A stretch of 64,000 nucleotides of DNA from Lachnospiraceae bacterium. GTDB taxonomy: Bacteria > Bacillota > Clostridia > Lachnospirales > Lachnospiraceae. Position numbers and translations under genes: made by a program. The notes beneath the pieces are model-generated. The model ran no database searches. It saw only the letters and a program-made list of their open reading frames with translations, and was not told the origin of the DNA. Positions 50,028 through 59,394 of the stretch are shown here, piece after piece. The first letter of the stretch is position 1. The number at the start of each line of letters is the position of its first letter. The DNA lies in contig JAFPWO010000001.1 in assembly GCA_017394885.1 (NCBI GenBank), positions 32,625-96,624 of the forward strand, read 5' to 3'.

Positions 50028-51155
50028 ATGAGCAATACCGGAAGAGTAGATTTTCTGTATTTGGATGAGCCTTCCATGATCAAGGCCGGCGTTAAGGATA
50101 TGCATGCCTGCATGGATGTTATCGAAGAGTGCTATCACCTGCTGGGCAACGGCGACTACGTAATGGGCGGCAAGAACCATGACTCCCACGGCGTAAAGAT
50201 CGTTTTCCCGAAGACCTCTCCGTTCCCCAACATGCCTCTGGAAGGCCCGGACCGCCGCTTTATGGCCATGGTCGCTTACGTCGGCGGACGTTTCAACGTA
50301 GCCGGTGAAAAGTGGTACGGCTCCAACACCGCCAACAAGCAGAAGAATCTGCCGCGTTCCATCCTGATGGTCATGCTCAATGACGCTGATACCGGTGCCC
50401 CTATTGCGCTTATGTCCGGCAACCTGATTTCCGGCATGCGTACCGGCGCTGTGCCCGGCGTAGCTGCCCGTTATCTGGCCCGCAAGGACGCCAAGGTCTG
50501 CGGCCTGATCGGCTCCGGCCCCATCAACAGAAGCTGCTTCATGAGCATCGTGGATGCGCTTCCTGAACTGGAAGAAGTCAAGATCTTCGACGTATTCCCG
50601 GAATATGCCGAAAAGATGGCTGCCTGGATCCTGGAGACCTATCCGCAGATCAAGAAGGCTTATCCGGTTGACAGCACCGAAGCTGCTGTCCGTGACGCCG
50701 ACATCGTGAACTCCGCCACCTCCGGCAAGAACCTGCCGTACATCAATGGCGACTGGATCAAGAAGGGCGCTCTCATCTCCCTGCCTGCCGGCATCGAGAT
50801 GGATCAGGATTTCCTGCTTCGCAAGGACATCCGGAAGATCATCGACAACTGGGGCATGTACGAAGCCTGGTCCGAAGAACTGCCTTATCCTTGGCATGAC
50901 TCGATCGAGCTGGTCGGCGCTTACTACCTTGACTGGATCAAGGAAGGCGCGATGACCCGCGACGAGATCACCAACCTGGGCGAGATCGTCAACGGCAAGG
51001 TACCGGGACGTCAGAGCGACGATGAGATCATCATCTTCGGTCAGGGCGGTCTGCCGATCTACGACGTTGCCTGGGGCAAGCAGATCTACGACAACGCTGT
51101 CAAAATGGGTCTTGGTATCAAACTGAATCTTTGGGAAGAAGCGGATATGCACTGA
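50028..51155 (+). CDS. Ornithine cyclodeaminase/mu-crystallin family protein
   Basis: 375 residues from ATG 50028 after AAAAGGAG. The family core is present: SGNLISGMRTGAVPGVAARYLARKD, in which the arginine normally binds the substrate carboxylate; the nucleotide loop is GLIGSGPINRS, followed by DIVNSATSG. Relatives include ornithine cyclodeaminase, alanine dehydrogenase and opine-type dehydrogenases, all acting on amino acids or imines with NAD(P). The glycine-rich loop GSGPINR differs from the usual GTGxQA. Like gltS, it has highly expressed-type codons. Role in amino-acid or imine metabolism within the catabolic region is inferred. Confidence 0.8.
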   Translation: MSNTGRVDFLYLDEPSMIKAGVKDMHACMDVIEECYHLLGNGDYVMGGKNHDSHGVKIVFPKTSPFPNMPLEGPDRRFMAMVAYVGGRFNVAGEKWYGSNTANKQKNLPRSILMVMLNDADTGAPIALMSGNLISGMRTGAVPGVAARYLARKDAKVCGLIGSGPINRSCFMSIVDALPELEEVKIFDVFPEYAEKMAAWILETYPQIKKAYPVDSTEAAVRDADIVNSATSGKNLPYINGDWIKKGALISLPAGIEMDQDFLLRKDIRKIIDNWGMYEAWSEELPYPWHDSIELVGAYYLDWIKEGAMTRDEITNLGEIVNGKVPGRQSDDEIIIFGQGGLPIYDVAWGKQIYDNAVKMGLGIKLNLWEEADMH

Positions 51156-51249
51156 TTCCCGCTCAGCTTTTACAGTTGTCCTTTTACAGGGAGGATTGGC
51201 CCGCGGAATGCGGGCCAATCCTTCTTCCGAGAGAATACAGGAGTCATCT

Positions 51250-52149
51250 ATGCTTCAGGGAATTCTTTGCATCGTCGGTGCGTCACTGATCTTCGGCATT
51301 CTGCCTACGACGGCCCGCTATCTGGTTATCAGCGGGCTCCCGCCGGCCTGTGTTACCTTTTATACACAGGGCGTACTTACCCTGACGGCTTATATCGCTT
51401 CGAAGCTGCGGCACGAATCGCTGCGGATCGAACGCGCCAGCGCGGGAAGGCTGCTGATGCTCGGCGCTATCGGCATGGGCATAACCGCCTTTCTGATCAA
51501 CACTTCCACCCAGTACATTCCCGTCGGCGTCGCGACCGTGATCCATTTCATGTATCCCACGATCGTGACGATCGTCATGCTTACGGTTTTCAAGCAGAAA
51601 GCGACCTGGTTCAAGCTGCTCGCCATCATCTGCTCGATCACCGGGCTTCTTCTCATCACCAATGTAAAAGGCAGCGGCGGCAATCTTTCTCTGCTGGGCA
51701 TCGTGTTGGCTGCCGGCTCCAGCCTGACCTACTCCTTCTACATGATCTCCAATGAAAAAGCAGGTTTTGCCAGCCTGCCTCTTCTGACGAGGCTTGTCTA
51801 TGCCGGCCTCGGCAGCACGATCCTGTTCGGGATCGTCTCGGCGGCGACAGACAGCCTTCGTATGCCCCACGGCCTGTTAGTCTGGATCATCCTGATCCTG
51901 ATCAACGGCGTCGGCAACTTTACCGCACATTTTCTTATCGTCAAAGGCATCCGGCTGATCGGTGCCTCCAACGTTTCTTTTGTCAACATGCTGGAACCCG
52001 TGGCCAGCGTGATCGTCAGTCTCATTGTTTACCATGATGTACTGAAACAGAATATGATCTTCGGCATCGTACTGATTCTTTCCGCGGTGCTTTTAGTCGC
52101 CGTGGATAATAAACTGATCGAGGCACGTCAGGCGAAAGAGGAACAATAA
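51250..52149 (+). CDS. EamA/DMT-superfamily transporter
   Basis: 299 residues with ten hydrophobic segments in two repeated halves of five, the EamA arrangement. Typical elements are the TSTQYIPVGVATVIHFMYPTIV-type stretch near residue 95 and VNMLEPVASVIVSLIVYHDVL near residue 245. AGGAG precedes the start by six bases. Members export or import amino acids and small metabolites. Fifteen bases later the NagB-like gene starts, so they are cotranscribed. Confidence 0.88.
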   Translation: MLQGILCIVGASLIFGILPTTARYLVISGLPPACVTFYTQGVLTLTAYIASKLRHESLRIERASAGRLLMLGAIGMGITAFLINTSTQYIPVGVATVIHFMYPTIVTIVMLTVFKQKATWFKLLAIICSITGLLLITNVKGSGGNLSLLGIVLAAGSSLTYSFYMISNEKAGFASLPLLTRLVYAGLGSTILFGIVSAATDSLRMPHGLLVWIILILINGVGNFTAHFLIVKGIRLIGASNVSFVNMLEPVASVIVSLIVYHDVLKQNMIFGIVLILSAVLLVAVDNKLIEARQAKEEQ

Positions 52150-52164
52150 AGGAGTCTTTTAACC

Positions 52165-53085
52165 ATGTTAGAATACAGAATATCAAGAGCGGAAAAAGAA
52201 AAATGGTGCTCCATTCCGGTGGATCAGCTGGAAAACCATCCGGACAGCAAGATCAAACTGATCCTGAAAGAAAACCGTCCGCAGGTCGCGGAAACCGTCG
52301 GCAATATGATGGCGGATGAAATGATCGCCAACAATGCCGCCGGGAAGATCACCAAATGGGTCCTGCCCTCCGGTCCGGAGGATCAGTATAAGACCTTCAT
52401 CCGCCGCGTCAATGAAGAGCGCATCAGCCTGAAGAATCTCTGGGTCTTCCATATCGACGAGATCCTGGACTGGGAATGCCGCCCTTATCCGAAAGAAAAT
52501 AATCCGAAGAGCTGCGAAGGCAGAATGCTGGTGCGCTTCTACGGAAAGATCGATCCGGAGCTCAATGTGCCCGAAGAACAGCGCATCTGGCCCCGGGTGG
52601 AAAATATGGACTATCCCGACGAACTGTGCGAGAAGCTCGGCGGGATCGATACGGCCTGGCTCGGCGTCGGCTTCCGCGGCCTGGTCGGGGCGAACGAATT
52701 CCCCGAGAATCCGTACTATAACCTGACCCTGGAACAGTATGCCAACTCCAAGACCCGCATCACCACCAAGAACACGGACAGCATCATTTTAAAGAGCGTC
52801 CGCACCTACGGCGGCCTGTACGACGTGATCGACCCCTATATGATCACGCTGGGCTTCAAGACCCTGCTGACCGCGAAGCGCGCCGTGGCCATGGTCGCCA
52901 CCGGCAAGCTGAAGCCCACGGTCATCCGCGTGGCCATGTTCAGCGAACCGACGCTGGAATATCCCATCACCCTGTTCCCGAAATACGTGCCCGAGGTCAT
53001 CTTCGTAGCCGACAGGAACAGCGCGGACAGCCCGCTGGCCTACGATGAGATCATTCTTTCCAACGAAAACATGGGAAGAGACTAA
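52165..53085 (+). CDS. NagB-like (glucosamine-6-phosphate deaminase fold) protein with altered active site
   Basis: 306 residues of the NagB/RpiA/6-phosphogluconolactonase fold. WVFHIDEILDW near residue 93 corresponds to the NagB FNMDEY motif with the catalytic Asp kept. However, the GxGxDGHIAFNEP motif reads GVGFRGLVGANEFP: R171 replaces the catalytic Asp and L173 replaces the ring-opening His, while the Glu of NE is kept. PTVIRVAMFSEPTLEYP near the end fits the fold. Normal deamination of glucosamine-6-phosphate is unlikely. It may isomerise or cleave another sugar phosphate or act as a sensor. A PfkB kinase follows after 13 bases. Confidence 0.72.
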   Translation: MLEYRISRAEKEKWCSIPVDQLENHPDSKIKLILKENRPQVAETVGNMMADEMIANNAAGKITKWVLPSGPEDQYKTFIRRVNEERISLKNLWVFHIDEILDWECRPYPKENNPKSCEGRMLVRFYGKIDPELNVPEEQRIWPRVENMDYPDELCEKLGGIDTAWLGVGFRGLVGANEFPENPYYNLTLEQYANSKTRITTKNTDSIILKSVRTYGGLYDVIDPYMITLGFKTLLTAKRAVAMVATGKLKPTVIRVAMFSEPTLEYPITLFPKYVPEVIFVADRNSADSPLAYDEIILSNENMGRD

Positions 53086-53098
53086 GCTGGAGGCCAGG

Positions 53099-54064
53099 AT
53101 GAACAACGAATTGGATGTCATTGTATTAAATAATCTTGGCGGCGGACAGTCCTGCCAGGTCGACCGGCTGCCCATGCCGGGCGAGACCGTAAAAGGCTAT
53201 AACTGGACGCCCAGCATCGACTCCGGCAAAGGCCCCAACACCTGCATCGCGCTCGGGCGCTTAGGCGTCAGGGCGGCGTTCATCGGCAAGTGCGGGAAGG
53301 ACCCGGCCGGCGACCGCGGCGAAAAATGGATGAAGGAAGCCGGCGTCGATACCAGCGCTCTCCTGCGCACGGACGAAGTCATGACCGGCCAGGGGATCCG
53401 CATCGTCGCGAAAAACGGCGGGAATACCATCGTCTGCGGCGAATCCTCCAGCCGCGCGCTGACCGTAGCGGAAGTCGAGCGGGAAATGGACCGCCTCGGA
53501 AAGGCAAAGTATTTCTACGGCGGCTTTGAGATCCGCTCGGAGCTGACGCTGGCGGGCCTTCGGAAGGCCAAAGCCATGGGGATCACGACCATCACCAATT
53601 ACAGCCCCATCCCGGCGGATTTTCACGGCACGCTGGACTGCTGCGACTATGTGATCGTAAACGAGACCGAAGCGGCCGCGGTATGCGGGCTGGCTTCCTG
53701 GCGGGATCTCCCGATCCCCGAACTGCTGCAGAAGACGAAGGATACCTTAGGCTGCGGCTGCGTCATCATCACGCTGGGCGGAGACGGCAGCACGGGCCTG
53801 GACGGAAAGCGCCGCTGGCGCATGAACGCCGTCCCGGTGGCCTGCGTGGACACCTCCGGCGCGGGCGACGCCTTCCTTGCGGGCTTTGCCGCGAATCTGG
53901 TCTGGGGCAAGGATGAGATCGAAGCCTGCAGATGGGCCGGGCTCTACGCCTCCTATACGACCCAGTTCAAGGGCACGCTGCCCTCTTATCCGCTTCTGCC
54001 GGAGGCGAAGGCCTTTGTGGAGGCTCACCTGCCGGAGATCCGGGCTGAGGTCGAAACGCTGTAA
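53099..54064 (+). CDS. PfkB family sugar kinase
   Basis: 321 residues from ATG 53099 after GGAGG. The N-terminal substrate region (GGGQSCQVDRLPMPGETV, then SGKGPNTCIALGRLG) and the C-terminal PfkB signature 2 DTSGAGDAFLAGF (catalytic Asp in GAGD) are intact. TLGGDGSTG is the ATP-side loop. These enzymes phosphorylate fructose-type sugars, ribose, nucleosides or sugar-amine conjugates. The neighbours (NagB-like, cupin, EutH) do not fix the substrate, though a tagatose/fructose-phosphate type or Amadori sugar fits the region. Confidence 0.87.
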   Translation: MNNELDVIVLNNLGGGQSCQVDRLPMPGETVKGYNWTPSIDSGKGPNTCIALGRLGVRAAFIGKCGKDPAGDRGEKWMKEAGVDTSALLRTDEVMTGQGIRIVAKNGGNTIVCGESSSRALTVAEVEREMDRLGKAKYFYGGFEIRSELTLAGLRKAKAMGITTITNYSPIPADFHGTLDCCDYVIVNETEAAAVCGLASWRDLPIPELLQKTKDTLGCGCVIITLGGDGSTGLDGKRRWRMNAVPVACVDTSGAGDAFLAGFAANLVWGKDEIEACRWAGLYASYTTQFKGTLPSYPLLPEAKAFVEAHLPEIRAEVETL

Positions 54065-54123
54065 AATCGCTGCCGGCACAGGCAGCCGCGCACAATAAAA
54101 ATACTTTACGGAAGGAAGAAAAC

Positions 54124-54540
54124 ATGAGCGAACTGATCAACATTCTGTCCTATGAGGGCGAAGGCATCGACGAAGTATACGACAACGGCAAATGGCTCAT
54201 CGCCATCAAGAACTGGCGCGAAGCCAACACGGTGGAAAAAGTCATGCGGCTGGAGATCCATCACACGACGGACCAGCAGTTCATGCTGATCCACGGCAAG
54301 GCCTGCCTGCTGCTGGCGCCGACCGACATGGATGACGACACCGTCCTGAAGGTGCAGCCGCTGGAGATCGGCAAGGTATTCAGCCTGCCGAAGGAGACCT
54401 GGTTCAACAACGTACTCTCCAAAGACTGCAAGCTGATGTACGTGGAAGGCCACGACGCCATCGACAACAGCGAATATCGCCCGATGAGCGACAAGCAGCG
54501 CGCAAGCCTGAAAGAATTAGTCGGGGACCTGCTTGATTAA
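54124..54540 (+). CDS. Cupin-like small protein
   Basis: 138 residues, start after GGAAGGAAG. The pattern RLEIHHTTDQQFMLIHGKACLLLAP, with paired histidines and a Gln/Glu followed by a beta strand and a GK turn, suggests a single cupin barrel with a metal site. VFSLPKETWFNNVL and KLMYVEGHDA would be the later strands. Such small cupins often act as sugar or sugar-acid isomerases or binding proteins. It lies between the PfkB kinase and EutH genes in the same orientation. Confidence 0.6.
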   Translation: MSELINILSYEGEGIDEVYDNGKWLIAIKNWREANTVEKVMRLEIHHTTDQQFMLIHGKACLLLAPTDMDDDTVLKVQPLEIGKVFSLPKETWFNNVLSKDCKLMYVEGHDAIDNSEYRPMSDKQRASLKELVGDLLD

Positions 54541-54581
54541 AAGAGCGCCTTGCGGTAAAATCCCCTTGGGGGGAGCCCAAT

Positions 54582-54614
54582 CCGGCGGCAGGCACGTTCG
54601 GTGCCAGCCGCCGG
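54582..54614 (+). terminator. Stable intergenic hairpin between cupin and EutH genes
   Basis: CCGGCGGCAGGCAC pairs with GTGCCAGCCGCCGG (one mismatch) around GTTCG. There is no T-run after it, so it may be an mRNA stabiliser or weak attenuator that lowers expression of the genes downstream. Confidence 0.5.
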
Positions 54615-54650
54615 AGAGTCTTATCAGAAAGGATCCGGAGAGTTTTTTCG

Positions 54651-55769
54651 ATGAGTGTCAATCAGATCATCGTCTATACCATGGTGGCATTCATGGTGCT
54701 GGCCGCCATCGACCGCTGCTTCGGCAGCCGCCTCGGCCTTGGCGACGCCATCGACGAGGCGCTGGCTGCGATGGGGCCGCTTACGGTCCCGATGGCCGGC
54801 ATGATCCTGCTGTCTCCGATGCTGGGACGCTTCCTTGCGCCGATCGTCAGCCCCTTTTATAAGCTGCTCGGCGCGGACCCGGCCTTGTTCGGCCCCTCGC
54901 TCCTCGCCTGTGATATGGGCGGGTATTCGCTGGCATATGCCATGGCGGAAAGCGAGGAAGCCGCGCGCTTTTCCGGCTGCCTCCTCGGCGTATCCCTCGG
55001 CGCCACGATCACCTTCGTGATCCCCGTGGGGCTCGGCCTCATCCGGAAATCCCTGCGCCAGTACTTTGCGGTCGGCGTGCTGGTGGGGATCACGACCATC
55101 CCGTTCGGCCTGATCGCCGGCGGGTTCGCGGCCGGGTTTTCCCCGTCGCTCATCTTTCACAATACGATACCTGTCGCCATCATCGCTGCGGTCATCGCCC
55201 TGGGGATCTGGAAAGCGCAGGCTTTCTGCATCCGGATCTTTACCTGGCTGGGGAAGCTGGTCATCGCCGTCTCGACGGTCGGCTTCGCGATCGGGATCAT
55301 CCAGGAGCTTACGCCCCTCGTCCTGATCGAGAATCTGACCTCCGTGCTGGACGGTATCAAGATCGTGGGAAGCTGCGCCATCGTTCTGTGCGGCGCGTAC
55401 CCCTTCCTGCGCCTCGTGAACCGTTTCCTCGGCAAACCGCTTGCCCGGCTCGGGAAGCTGATCGGAATCGATCAGGCCGCGGTATCCGGCATTCTCGGCG
55501 GGATCGCCAATATCATGCCGGTGCTCAACGGCTGCAACAGCATGTCGCCGGCCGGGGTGGTCGTCTCGGTCGCCTTCGCCATCAGCGGCAGCTGCCTCCT
55601 GGGCGATCATCTGGGCTTTTACGCCGCGGTGGATCCGGAGATGATCGGAGCGATGCTTGTGACAAAAATCGTAGGTTTTCTGACAGCCATGGCTGCGGCT
55701 ATCTTCCTGTGCCGGCGCCGCGGCTACAGCACCCGGCCTCTCCCGGAAGAAGAAGGAGCAGCAGAATGA
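54651..55769 (+). CDS. eutH: Ethanolamine transporter-like membrane protein, EutH family
   Basis: 372 residues, about ten hydrophobic segments. EutH signatures are clear: LACDMGGYSLA near residue 85, GVSLGATITFVIPVGLG near residue 110, and NIMPVLNGCNSMSPAG then GDHLGFYAAVDPEM near residues 285-325. EutH eases entry of ethanolamine (or its protonated form) when supply is low. No other eut genes (ammonia-lyase, shell proteins) are in the window. So here it may import another amine or serve the sugar-amine catabolic region. Stop overlaps the next start (ATGA). Confidence 0.9.
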   Translation: MSVNQIIVYTMVAFMVLAAIDRCFGSRLGLGDAIDEALAAMGPLTVPMAGMILLSPMLGRFLAPIVSPFYKLLGADPALFGPSLLACDMGGYSLAYAMAESEEAARFSGCLLGVSLGATITFVIPVGLGLIRKSLRQYFAVGVLVGITTIPFGLIAGGFAAGFSPSLIFHNTIPVAIIAAVIALGIWKAQAFCIRIFTWLGKLVIAVSTVGFAIGIIQELTPLVLIENLTSVLDGIKIVGSCAIVLCGAYPFLRLVNRFLGKPLARLGKLIGIDQAAVSGILGGIANIMPVLNGCNSMSPAGVVVSVAFAISGSCLLGDHLGFYAAVDPEMIGAMLVTKIVGFLTAMAAAIFLCRRRGYSTRPLPEEEGAAE

Positions 55770-56425
55770 AAGCGATCATTTTTGATATGGACGGCGTCCT
55801 GGTCAACAGCGAACCGGTCTATCTGGACTTTTTCCGCCGCTTCCTGCTGGCGCACGGAAAAACCCCGCAGGAAGACCTGCTGCTTCATACGGTCGGCGCC
55901 TCCAATGAGATCACCTGGCAGGATATGGCCGCGATGTGGGGCGAGGACCGCGACTGGCGGTGGGTCGAATCGTTTTACCGGGCAAATACCGCAAACCAGG
56001 TCGATTATCCGGCCGTGATTTTCCCGGGCGTAAAGGAAACGCTGGCGGCGCTTTCCGCACAGGGGTGGCGGCTCCTGATCGCTTCGGCGTCCCGGGAGAC
56101 TTCCGTGCGCCGGATGATGCGGGAGACCGGTCTCGAACCCTATATTTACGATATCGTCAGCGGCGAGATGGTCGCGCACAGCAAGCCCGCGCCGGACGTA
56201 TATCTGCGGGCCATCGAGCGGGCCGGCGTCCCGGCCGAAAACTGCCTTGCGGTGGAAGATTCCGCGCACGGGATCGAAGCCGCGCACCGGGCCGGCCTGA
56301 CGGTGATCGGCGTCCGGAGCCTCCTTTTGCCGCACGCGTGGGACGCCGCGGACTATCGCATCGAATCCGTCGCCGCGCTGCCGCAGATCCTTGATACCCT
56401 TTGGAATAAGCAGGAAGAAGTCTGA
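55766..56425 (+). CDS. HAD-family phosphatase/phosphomutase (beta-phosphoglucomutase-like)
   Basis: 219 residues, coupled to eutH by an ATGA overlap. Motif I IFDMDGVLVNSEPVY (nucleophile and acid/base Asps), cap domain, motif II LLIASASRE, a Lys in AHSKPAPDVYL and motif IV VEDSAHGIEAA are complete for subfamily IA. Such enzymes hydrolyse small sugar phosphates or isomerise hexose phosphates. Its role is probably to remove or move phosphate on an intermediate of the pathway encoded here. Confidence 0.88.
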   Translation: MKAIIFDMDGVLVNSEPVYLDFFRRFLLAHGKTPQEDLLLHTVGASNEITWQDMAAMWGEDRDWRWVESFYRANTANQVDYPAVIFPGVKETLAALSAQGWRLLIASASRETSVRRMMRETGLEPYIYDIVSGEMVAHSKPAPDVYLRAIERAGVPAENCLAVEDSAHGIEAAHRAGLTVIGVRSLLLPHAWDAADYRIESVAALPQILDTLWNKQEEV

Positions 56426-56430
56426 CCGCC

Positions 56431-57963
56431 ATGGAAAAGGAATCCCGCCTGATACGCTTTACCAAGCGGTTGGAGAAGCTCGGAAACAAGCTCCCCCATC
56501 CGCTGCTTCTCAGCGTCTTTCTGCTCGCGGCACTCTACCTTCTCTCCTTTATCCTGGCTAAGGCCGGGGTGAGCGTGGACTACGAGCAGCAGGGCGTGAT
56601 CCAGCATGTCTCCGTGGTGAATCTCCTCAGCCGGGAATCCCTGCGGGACGTCATCACGGGCCTTACCTCCATCTACCAGAGCAACAGCGTCCTGCCCGCG
56701 ATCATTATCATCTGCATGTTCACCGCCGTCGCCAACGAAAGCGGCTTTTTCTCCGCGTTCCTGCGCCGCCTGATCAGCGGTGTCCCGGCCGGCGTGACCA
56801 CCTATATCCTCGCGCTGTGCTGCCTGAGCACGAATATCATGTCCGACGCGGGGATCCTCCTGGCCATCACGCTGGGGGCCAGCATCTACAAGGCGCTGGG
56901 CCGCGACCCCTGGATCGGGATCATGCTGGGCTTTTCCGGCTTCTGCACCGGCTTTGTGGCGCACGTCATCCCCTCCAACACCAATATTCTGAATTACACG
57001 ATCACCAACGCCTCCTCGGCGGCGTACGGCGTGGAGCTGAATCCGCTTTCCACCTACTATTTTGAGGTGGCGGCGACCTTCCTTGCCGCGCTGGTCCTGA
57101 CGTTCATGTGCGAAAAGGTCCTGCCCAGGCTCTTCTACGGCGGAAAGATCCTGCCGGTCTCTTCTTCCGAAGTGCGGCAGACAGAGCTCAGCCCGGAAGA
57201 AAAGCGCGGCCTTCGCGTTGCCGGATACGGCTTCCTGGTCTTTCTGGCCCTGATGCTCCTGCTGACCGTTCCGCCTCACGCCTTTTTCCGGAATGACGAC
57301 GGGACCCTGCTGCCCAAATCGCCGCTCATCTCCTCGATCGTCCCGCTGCTGAGCTTCCTGTTTTTACTGCTCGGCGTCTGCTACGGAAAGGGAAGCGGGA
57401 CCGTTCACCGCGCGGAAGACGTGATCAAAATGATGATCCAGGGCGTGAAGAACATCGCCACCATCATCATCGTTTTCTTCCCGATCTCGGTGCTTATCTA
57501 TTCTTTCAACCACAGCAATCTCCAGATCGTCCTGGCCTCGCTGGGGGAACGTTTCTTCCGCTCCATCGGGGTCTCGGGACTGCCTCTGCTGTATATATTT
57601 ATTCTTTTCCTGCTCTGCCTGACCTTTTTTACCTACGGCGGGTCGATCCGCTGGGCGATCTTCGCGCCGCTCTGCGTCCCGCTTTTCCTGAAGCTGGGGA
57701 TCCATCCCGCAATGACCCAGGCCGCGTACCGCATCGCGGATTCCTGCGGCGGCGCGATCTCCCCGATCTATTCCGCGATCCCCCTCATCCTCTCTTATAT
57801 GGAGGAGAACCGGGATTCCTCTCTTCACGCTGAAAAACCCGGGATCGGGACGGTTCTCTCCGTCCAGCTCCCCATGAGCGCCGCCATGCTACTGGCGCTT
57901 ACCGCGTTATTGACCCTGTTCTGGCTGCTCGGCCTTCCCCTCGGCGTCGGCTACACAAACTGA
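56431..57963 (+). CDS. AbgT family transporter
   Basis: 510 residues with about twelve hydrophobic segments. The N-terminus (RLEKLGNKLPHPLLLSVFL) is the AbgT opening motif. AGILLAITLGASIYKALGRDP, HVIPSNTNILNYTIT and RIADSCGGAISPIYSAIPLIL are further family features. AbgT imports p-aminobenzoyl-glutamate; relatives export sulphonamides. In this context uptake of an N-acylated or conjugated amino acid is plausible. Five bases after the HAD gene and 51 bases before the MATE gene. Confidence 0.85.
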   Translation: MEKESRLIRFTKRLEKLGNKLPHPLLLSVFLLAALYLLSFILAKAGVSVDYEQQGVIQHVSVVNLLSRESLRDVITGLTSIYQSNSVLPAIIIICMFTAVANESGFFSAFLRRLISGVPAGVTTYILALCCLSTNIMSDAGILLAITLGASIYKALGRDPWIGIMLGFSGFCTGFVAHVIPSNTNILNYTITNASSAAYGVELNPLSTYYFEVAATFLAALVLTFMCEKVLPRLFYGGKILPVSSSEVRQTELSPEEKRGLRVAGYGFLVFLALMLLLTVPPHAFFRNDDGTLLPKSPLISSIVPLLSFLFLLLGVCYGKGSGTVHRAEDVIKMMIQGVKNIATIIIVFFPISVLIYSFNHSNLQIVLASLGERFFRSIGVSGLPLLYIFILFLLCLTFFTYGGSIRWAIFAPLCVPLFLKLGIHPAMTQAAYRIADSCGGAISPIYSAIPLILSYMEENRDSSLHAEKPGIGTVLSVQLPMSAAMLLALTALLTLFWLLGLPLGVGYTN

Positions 57964-58014
57964 AGCAGTCCAAAAGCCTGTCGGAATTTCGCATGAACTG
58001 AGAAGAGATATGTT

Positions 58015-59394
58015 ATGAGTACAAAAGGATTCTCGCTGCTTCGCCGCAGCCGCGATACAGATATGACGACAGGGAACGTCGCCAAACATCTGATCCTGTT
58101 TGCCCTGCCGCTGATCGCGGGCAATCTGTTTCAGCAGCTCTACAATATGGTGGATACCTGGGTCGTCGGGAACTTCGTAAGCGACGAGGCCTTCTCCGCC
58201 GTCGGGACCGTCGCCCCGGTCATCAACGTCCTGATCTTCTTCTTTATGGGGCTGGCCAACGGCTGCGGCGTGGTCATCTCCCAGTTTTTCGGCGCGCAGA
58301 ATAAGGAGACCGTACGCCGGGCCGTCCACTCCGCCATTCTGATGACCTTCGGGCTTTCCATCCTGTTCACCGTCATCGGGGTTTCCGGCGTCCCGCTGAT
58401 GCTCCGCATCATGAGAACGCCGGCGGACGTCTTTCCGGATCAAAAACTATATTTACAGATCTATTTCTCCGGGATCGCCGCCATGCTTTTCTACAATATG
58501 GGGGCGGGGATCCTGCGCGCCGTCGGCGACTCGACCAGGCCGTTTTTCTTCCTGGTGACCGCTTCCCTCACGAATATCGTCCTGGACCTGGTCTTCGTGA
58601 TCTGGTTCGGCATGGGCGTGGAAGGCGTCGCGCTGGCCACGATCCTCTCTCAGGCGCTTTCGGCCATTCTGGTGCTGCGGACGCTCTTTACGACGGATTC
58701 CGTCGTGCGGATCACGATGAAGGAGATGAAGATGGACTGGCAGCTGCTGCGGAAGATGGTCCTCATCGGCCTGCCCGCAGCCATCCAGAGCGCGATCACG
58801 TCCTTCTCCAACGTTTTTGTCCAGTCCTATATCAATCAGTTCGGCAAAGAAGCGATGGGCGGCTGGACCGTCTATGCCAAGGTGGACGCGATCAATTTCC
58901 TGCCGATCCAGTCTCTTCAGATGTCCGCGATGACCTTCGTGGGCCAGAACCTGGGCCGGAATCAGGTGGAGCGCGCAAAAAAAGGTGCCAACACCGCGCT
59001 GGCGATCGCTGTCAGCTGTACCGCCGTGACAACAATCATCATTATGGTGTTTGCACCGCAAATCGTCTGGTTCTTCAATAAAAATGAGGACGTTCTGTTC
59101 TACGGTGTCCTTCTGATGCGCCGCCTGGTTCCTTTCCAGCCGGTCTGCGCGGTCACGCAGGTCTACGCCGGCGCGCTGCGGGGCTCCGGAGACAGCAAGG
59201 CCCCGATGTATATCATGCTCTTATCCTATGTCGTGTTCCGGCAGGTCTATCTGTTCGTCGTTTCGAATTTTATCGTGAACGAATTCCTGCCGCTGGCGGC
59301 GGCGTATCCGGCCGGATGGATCCTCTGCGCGGTCATCACGTTTGTATACTACCGCCATACCGATTTCGGCGCGAAACGTGTTACGGCGTCATAG
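58015..59394 (+). CDS. MATE family multidrug/metabolite exporter
   Basis: 459 residues, twelve hydrophobic segments. MATE signatures: IAGNLFQQLYNMVDTWVVG at the N-terminus, ANGCGVVISQFFGAQN near residue 80, GAGILRAVGDSTRP near residue 165 and AGALRGSGDSKAPM near residue 385. It uses an ion gradient to export cations or metabolites. Its last six bases overlap, tail to tail, the small minus-strand gene. Confidence 0.92.
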   Translation: MSTKGFSLLRRSRDTDMTTGNVAKHLILFALPLIAGNLFQQLYNMVDTWVVGNFVSDEAFSAVGTVAPVINVLIFFFMGLANGCGVVISQFFGAQNKETVRRAVHSAILMTFGLSILFTVIGVSGVPLMLRIMRTPADVFPDQKLYLQIYFSGIAAMLFYNMGAGILRAVGDSTRPFFFLVTASLTNIVLDLVFVIWFGMGVEGVALATILSQALSAILVLRTLFTTDSVVRITMKEMKMDWQLLRKMVLIGLPAAIQSAITSFSNVFVQSYINQFGKEAMGGWTVYAKVDAINFLPIQSLQMSAMTFVGQNLGRNQVERAKKGANTALAIAVSCTAVTTIIIMVFAPQIVWFFNKNEDVLFYGVLLMRRLVPFQPVCAVTQVYAGALRGSGDSKAPMYIMLLSYVVFRQVYLFVVSNFIVNEFLPLAAAYPAGWILCAVITFVYYRHTDFGAKRVTAS

